From: PFJX01 sp964440155
Lineage (GTDB): Bacteria > Pseudomonadota > Gammaproteobacteria > Burkholderiales > Thiobacillaceae
DNA: 7,078 nt
NCBI GenBank assembly: GCA_964440155.1
Contig: CAYTRH010000150.1
Location: 1-7,078, forward strand
Reading direction: 5' to 3'
The notes beneath the pieces are model-generated. The model worked only from the letters and a program-made list of their open reading frames with translations. It was not told the DNA's origin and made no database searches. This document shows positions 5,870-7,078 of the stretch, piece by piece; positions within the stretch are counted from its first letter, which is position 1, and each line of letters starts with the position of its first letter. Made by a program: the position numbers and the translations under genes.

Positions 5870-6825
5870 GCCCGCCCGAAGCCGTTGATGGCGGTGATCG
5901 CGCGCGCCTGGTTGAGGTCTTCGGTGTAGCCCGCGGCGTACAGGCATACCGCCAGCTGATTGCGCAGAGGCAGCGGTAACGGCAGGGAGGCGCGCAGCGC
6001 CTGGGCGCTCCAGCTGCCGGTTGCCCGGGCATCGGGAGCCGGCAGGCCGGCGAACGGGGTGGCCGACTGCTGCGCTTCGTAGACGCGCTGCGACTGGCCA
6101 TCCCGGATCAGCCACATATCGGGCCGCCGCTCCGGATTGGCAAAGGCCTCGCCTTCGCAGCCTTCGAGCAGCAGGGCCACGCCGCCCAGCGCTTCGAGCG
6201 TTTCGCGCATTGCCGGCAGGCTGCGCGCGTCGGGTGCGGGGGTGACCCGGGCCGCAGCCGGCCCGAGCAGGTCGGCCAGCCCCGCCAGACGGGTGATCCA
6301 ACCGTCCAAGCCCAGCCGGGAGCGCAGCGCCAGCAGGGCCGCGAGGCCGGGATTGAGCAGCGCCACCGGGGCAAAGGCAATGCCATCCTCGTGGAGCGCC
6401 CTGTTCACCTGCGACACCGTGGTGGCAGGGAAGACGCCCAGCTCGCGCAGCACATACGCCGCCGCCGTGCCGCCGCCGCCTTCGAGCACGCCGTGGATCA
6501 GCACGGGAATGCCAAAGCTCTTCAGCAACAGCGCCAGCAAGGGGGTGAGATGCGGACAGGCACGCACGCCGTGGTAGGCGGGCAACACCACGGTGCGAAG
6601 CGCCCGCGGCGGCGCGACCAATCCTGGCAGCCGTTCGGCCAGCGCCGCGTGCAGGCCCAGCCAGGCGTGCAGTCCCGGATCGTTCTGGTTCAGCGCCACC
6701 AGAAAGGCGGCGGTTTCGAGTTCCGGCACGCCGCCATCGAACAGTGCGGCGCCGAGGTTGCGCGCCTCGGCGTAGTCCAGGCCCACGCCGGCTTCGATCT
6801 GGCGAATCAGGGTGGCGTAGCTCAT
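5860..6825 (-). CDS. ybiB: YbiB/TrpD2-like protein (anthranilate phosphoribosyltransferase fold)
   Basis: The 321-residue product matches the length of E. coli YbiB (about 320) and has its layout: a helical N-terminal domain (about 1-65) like that of glycosyltransferase family 3, then an alpha/beta domain. In true TrpD a GTGGD phosphoribosyl-pyrophosphate loop would lie near residues 72-90; here the region reads VLPAYHGVRACPHLTPLL, so this loop is absent. IHGVLEGGGGT (110-120) corresponds to the TrpD KHGN segment. E. coli YbiB (TrpD2) is known as a nucleic-acid-binding protein without shown phosphoribosyltransferase activity, so a non-enzymatic or altered role is likely; annotation pipelines often call it a glycosyl transferase family protein. 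Its ATG overlaps the nasA stop (ATGA) and has no strong ribosome site, so its translation is probably coupled to that of nasA. Its role beside nitrate reductase is unknown. The symbol is by family resemblance. Confidence 0.82.
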   Translation of the reverse strand: MSYATLIRQIEAGVGLDYAEARNLGAALFDGGVPELETAAFLVALNQNDPGLHAWLGLHAALAERLPGLVAPPRALRTVVLPAYHGVRACPHLTPLLALLLKSFGIPVLIHGVLEGGGGTAAAYVLRELGVFPATTVSQVNRALHEDGIAFAPVALLNPGLAALLALRSRLGLDGWITRLAGLADLLGPAAARVTPAPDARSLPAMRETLEALGGVALLLEGCEGEAFANPERRPDMWLIRDGQSQRVYEAQQSATPFAGLPAPDARATGSWSAQALRASLPLPLPLRNQLAVCLYAAGYTEDLNQARAITAINGFGRAAA

Positions 6826-7078
6826 GTCGCCGCCCGGTTGCCGGCAACGAGCCGCTTCAGTTCGGGCACGCAGGAACCGCACTCGGTGCCGCATTTCAAG
6901 CTTGCCTGCAAGGCGGCAAGGCCGGCGCCGGCGGCAATGGCCGCGACGATGTCCGGCTCGGCCACGTTGAGACAGTTGCACACGATGCGGCCGCGCCCTG
7001 TGCCGGCAGCGGGCGGACGCGCCACCGGCGCGAGCATCCAGGCGCGCAGACCGGCGGCGTCCGCGCCGTCGACGATCG
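6822..7078 (-). CDS. nasA: Assimilatory nitrate reductase NasA, C-terminal end (5' part beyond window)
   Basis: Eighty-four C-terminal residues are visible, read from the right edge to TGA at 6822. From about residue 31 they form a BFD-like [2Fe-2S] domain: IVCNCLNV supplies C-x-C and LKCGTECGSCVPEL the second cysteine group. This module and the QASLKCGT-x-CGSC-x-PEL wording are typical of the C-terminus of the molybdopterin nitrate reductase NasA of proteobacteria, where the domain passes electrons to the catalytic centre that reduces nitrate to nitrite in the cytoplasm. The catalytic domains lie outside the window, so the name rests on this tail and on the nirBD-narK neighbourhood. Other BFD-tailed proteins (a NirB-type flavoprotein or an isolated ferredoxin) are less likely. 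The in-frame ATG at 7037 is an internal methionine, because the frame stays open to the edge. Confidence 0.85.
   Translation of the reverse strand, partial: IVDGADAAGLRAWMLAPVARPPAAGTGRGRIVCNCLNVAEPDIVAAIAAGAGLAALQASLKCGTECGSCVPELKRLVAGNRAAT

Noticed and set aside
6822..7037. A stand-alone 71-residue bacterioferritin-associated ferredoxin starting at ATG 7037
   Set aside because: The frame stays open to the window edge, and the sequence matches the C-terminal module of NasA in a nitrate cluster.

Overview
The window suggests a high-GC proteobacterium, most likely a betaproteobacterium near the Rhodocyclales or Burkholderiales. This rests on GC-rich codon use, the protein sequences and the gene set; no 16S or tRNA is present, so the taxonomy is inference. 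All genes lie on the minus strand and read from right to left. Both window edges cut through genes.

Layout in transcription order: (1) 7078-6822, the C-terminal end of the assimilatory nitrate reductase NasA, carrying a BFD-type [2Fe-2S] domain. (2) 6825-5860, a YbiB/TrpD2-like protein whose ATG overlaps the nasA stop codon (ATGA). (3) 5859-5638, a 222-bp regulatory region. (4) 5637-3171, the nitrite reductase large subunit NirB, interrupted by two runs of N. (5) 3159-2827, the Rieske-type small subunit NirD. (6) 2765-1554, a NarK/NasA-type nitrate/nitrite MFS transporter. (7) 1450 to the left edge, a PP2C-phosphatase/Ser-Thr-kinase fusion, truncated by the window.

Together the genes form a nitrate assimilation cluster. 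The transporter imports nitrate or nitrite, NasA reduces nitrate to nitrite, and NirBD reduces nitrite to ammonium with NAD(P)H. The kinase/phosphatase is probably a signalling accessory of this cluster; its targets cannot be read from the sequence. The same holds for the YbiB-like protein.

The 222-bp region ahead of nirB is the most informative non-coding part. It holds a consensus-perfect sigma-54 promoter (TGGCACG-N4-TTGCT) with a predicted start near 5721. A good NtrC-like site is centred near -110, and a second with one perfect half-site near -140, the spacing used at enterobacterial glnA. The predicted leader of about 84 nt folds into two hairpins, and the second carries a six-base loop with A at position 1 and G at position 4, as in ANTAR-protein targets. 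This points to double control: nitrogen limitation through NtrC/sigma-54, and possibly nitrate/nitrite through a NasR/NasT-like antiterminator encoded elsewhere. I see no mobile element, CRISPR array, tRNA or rRNA.
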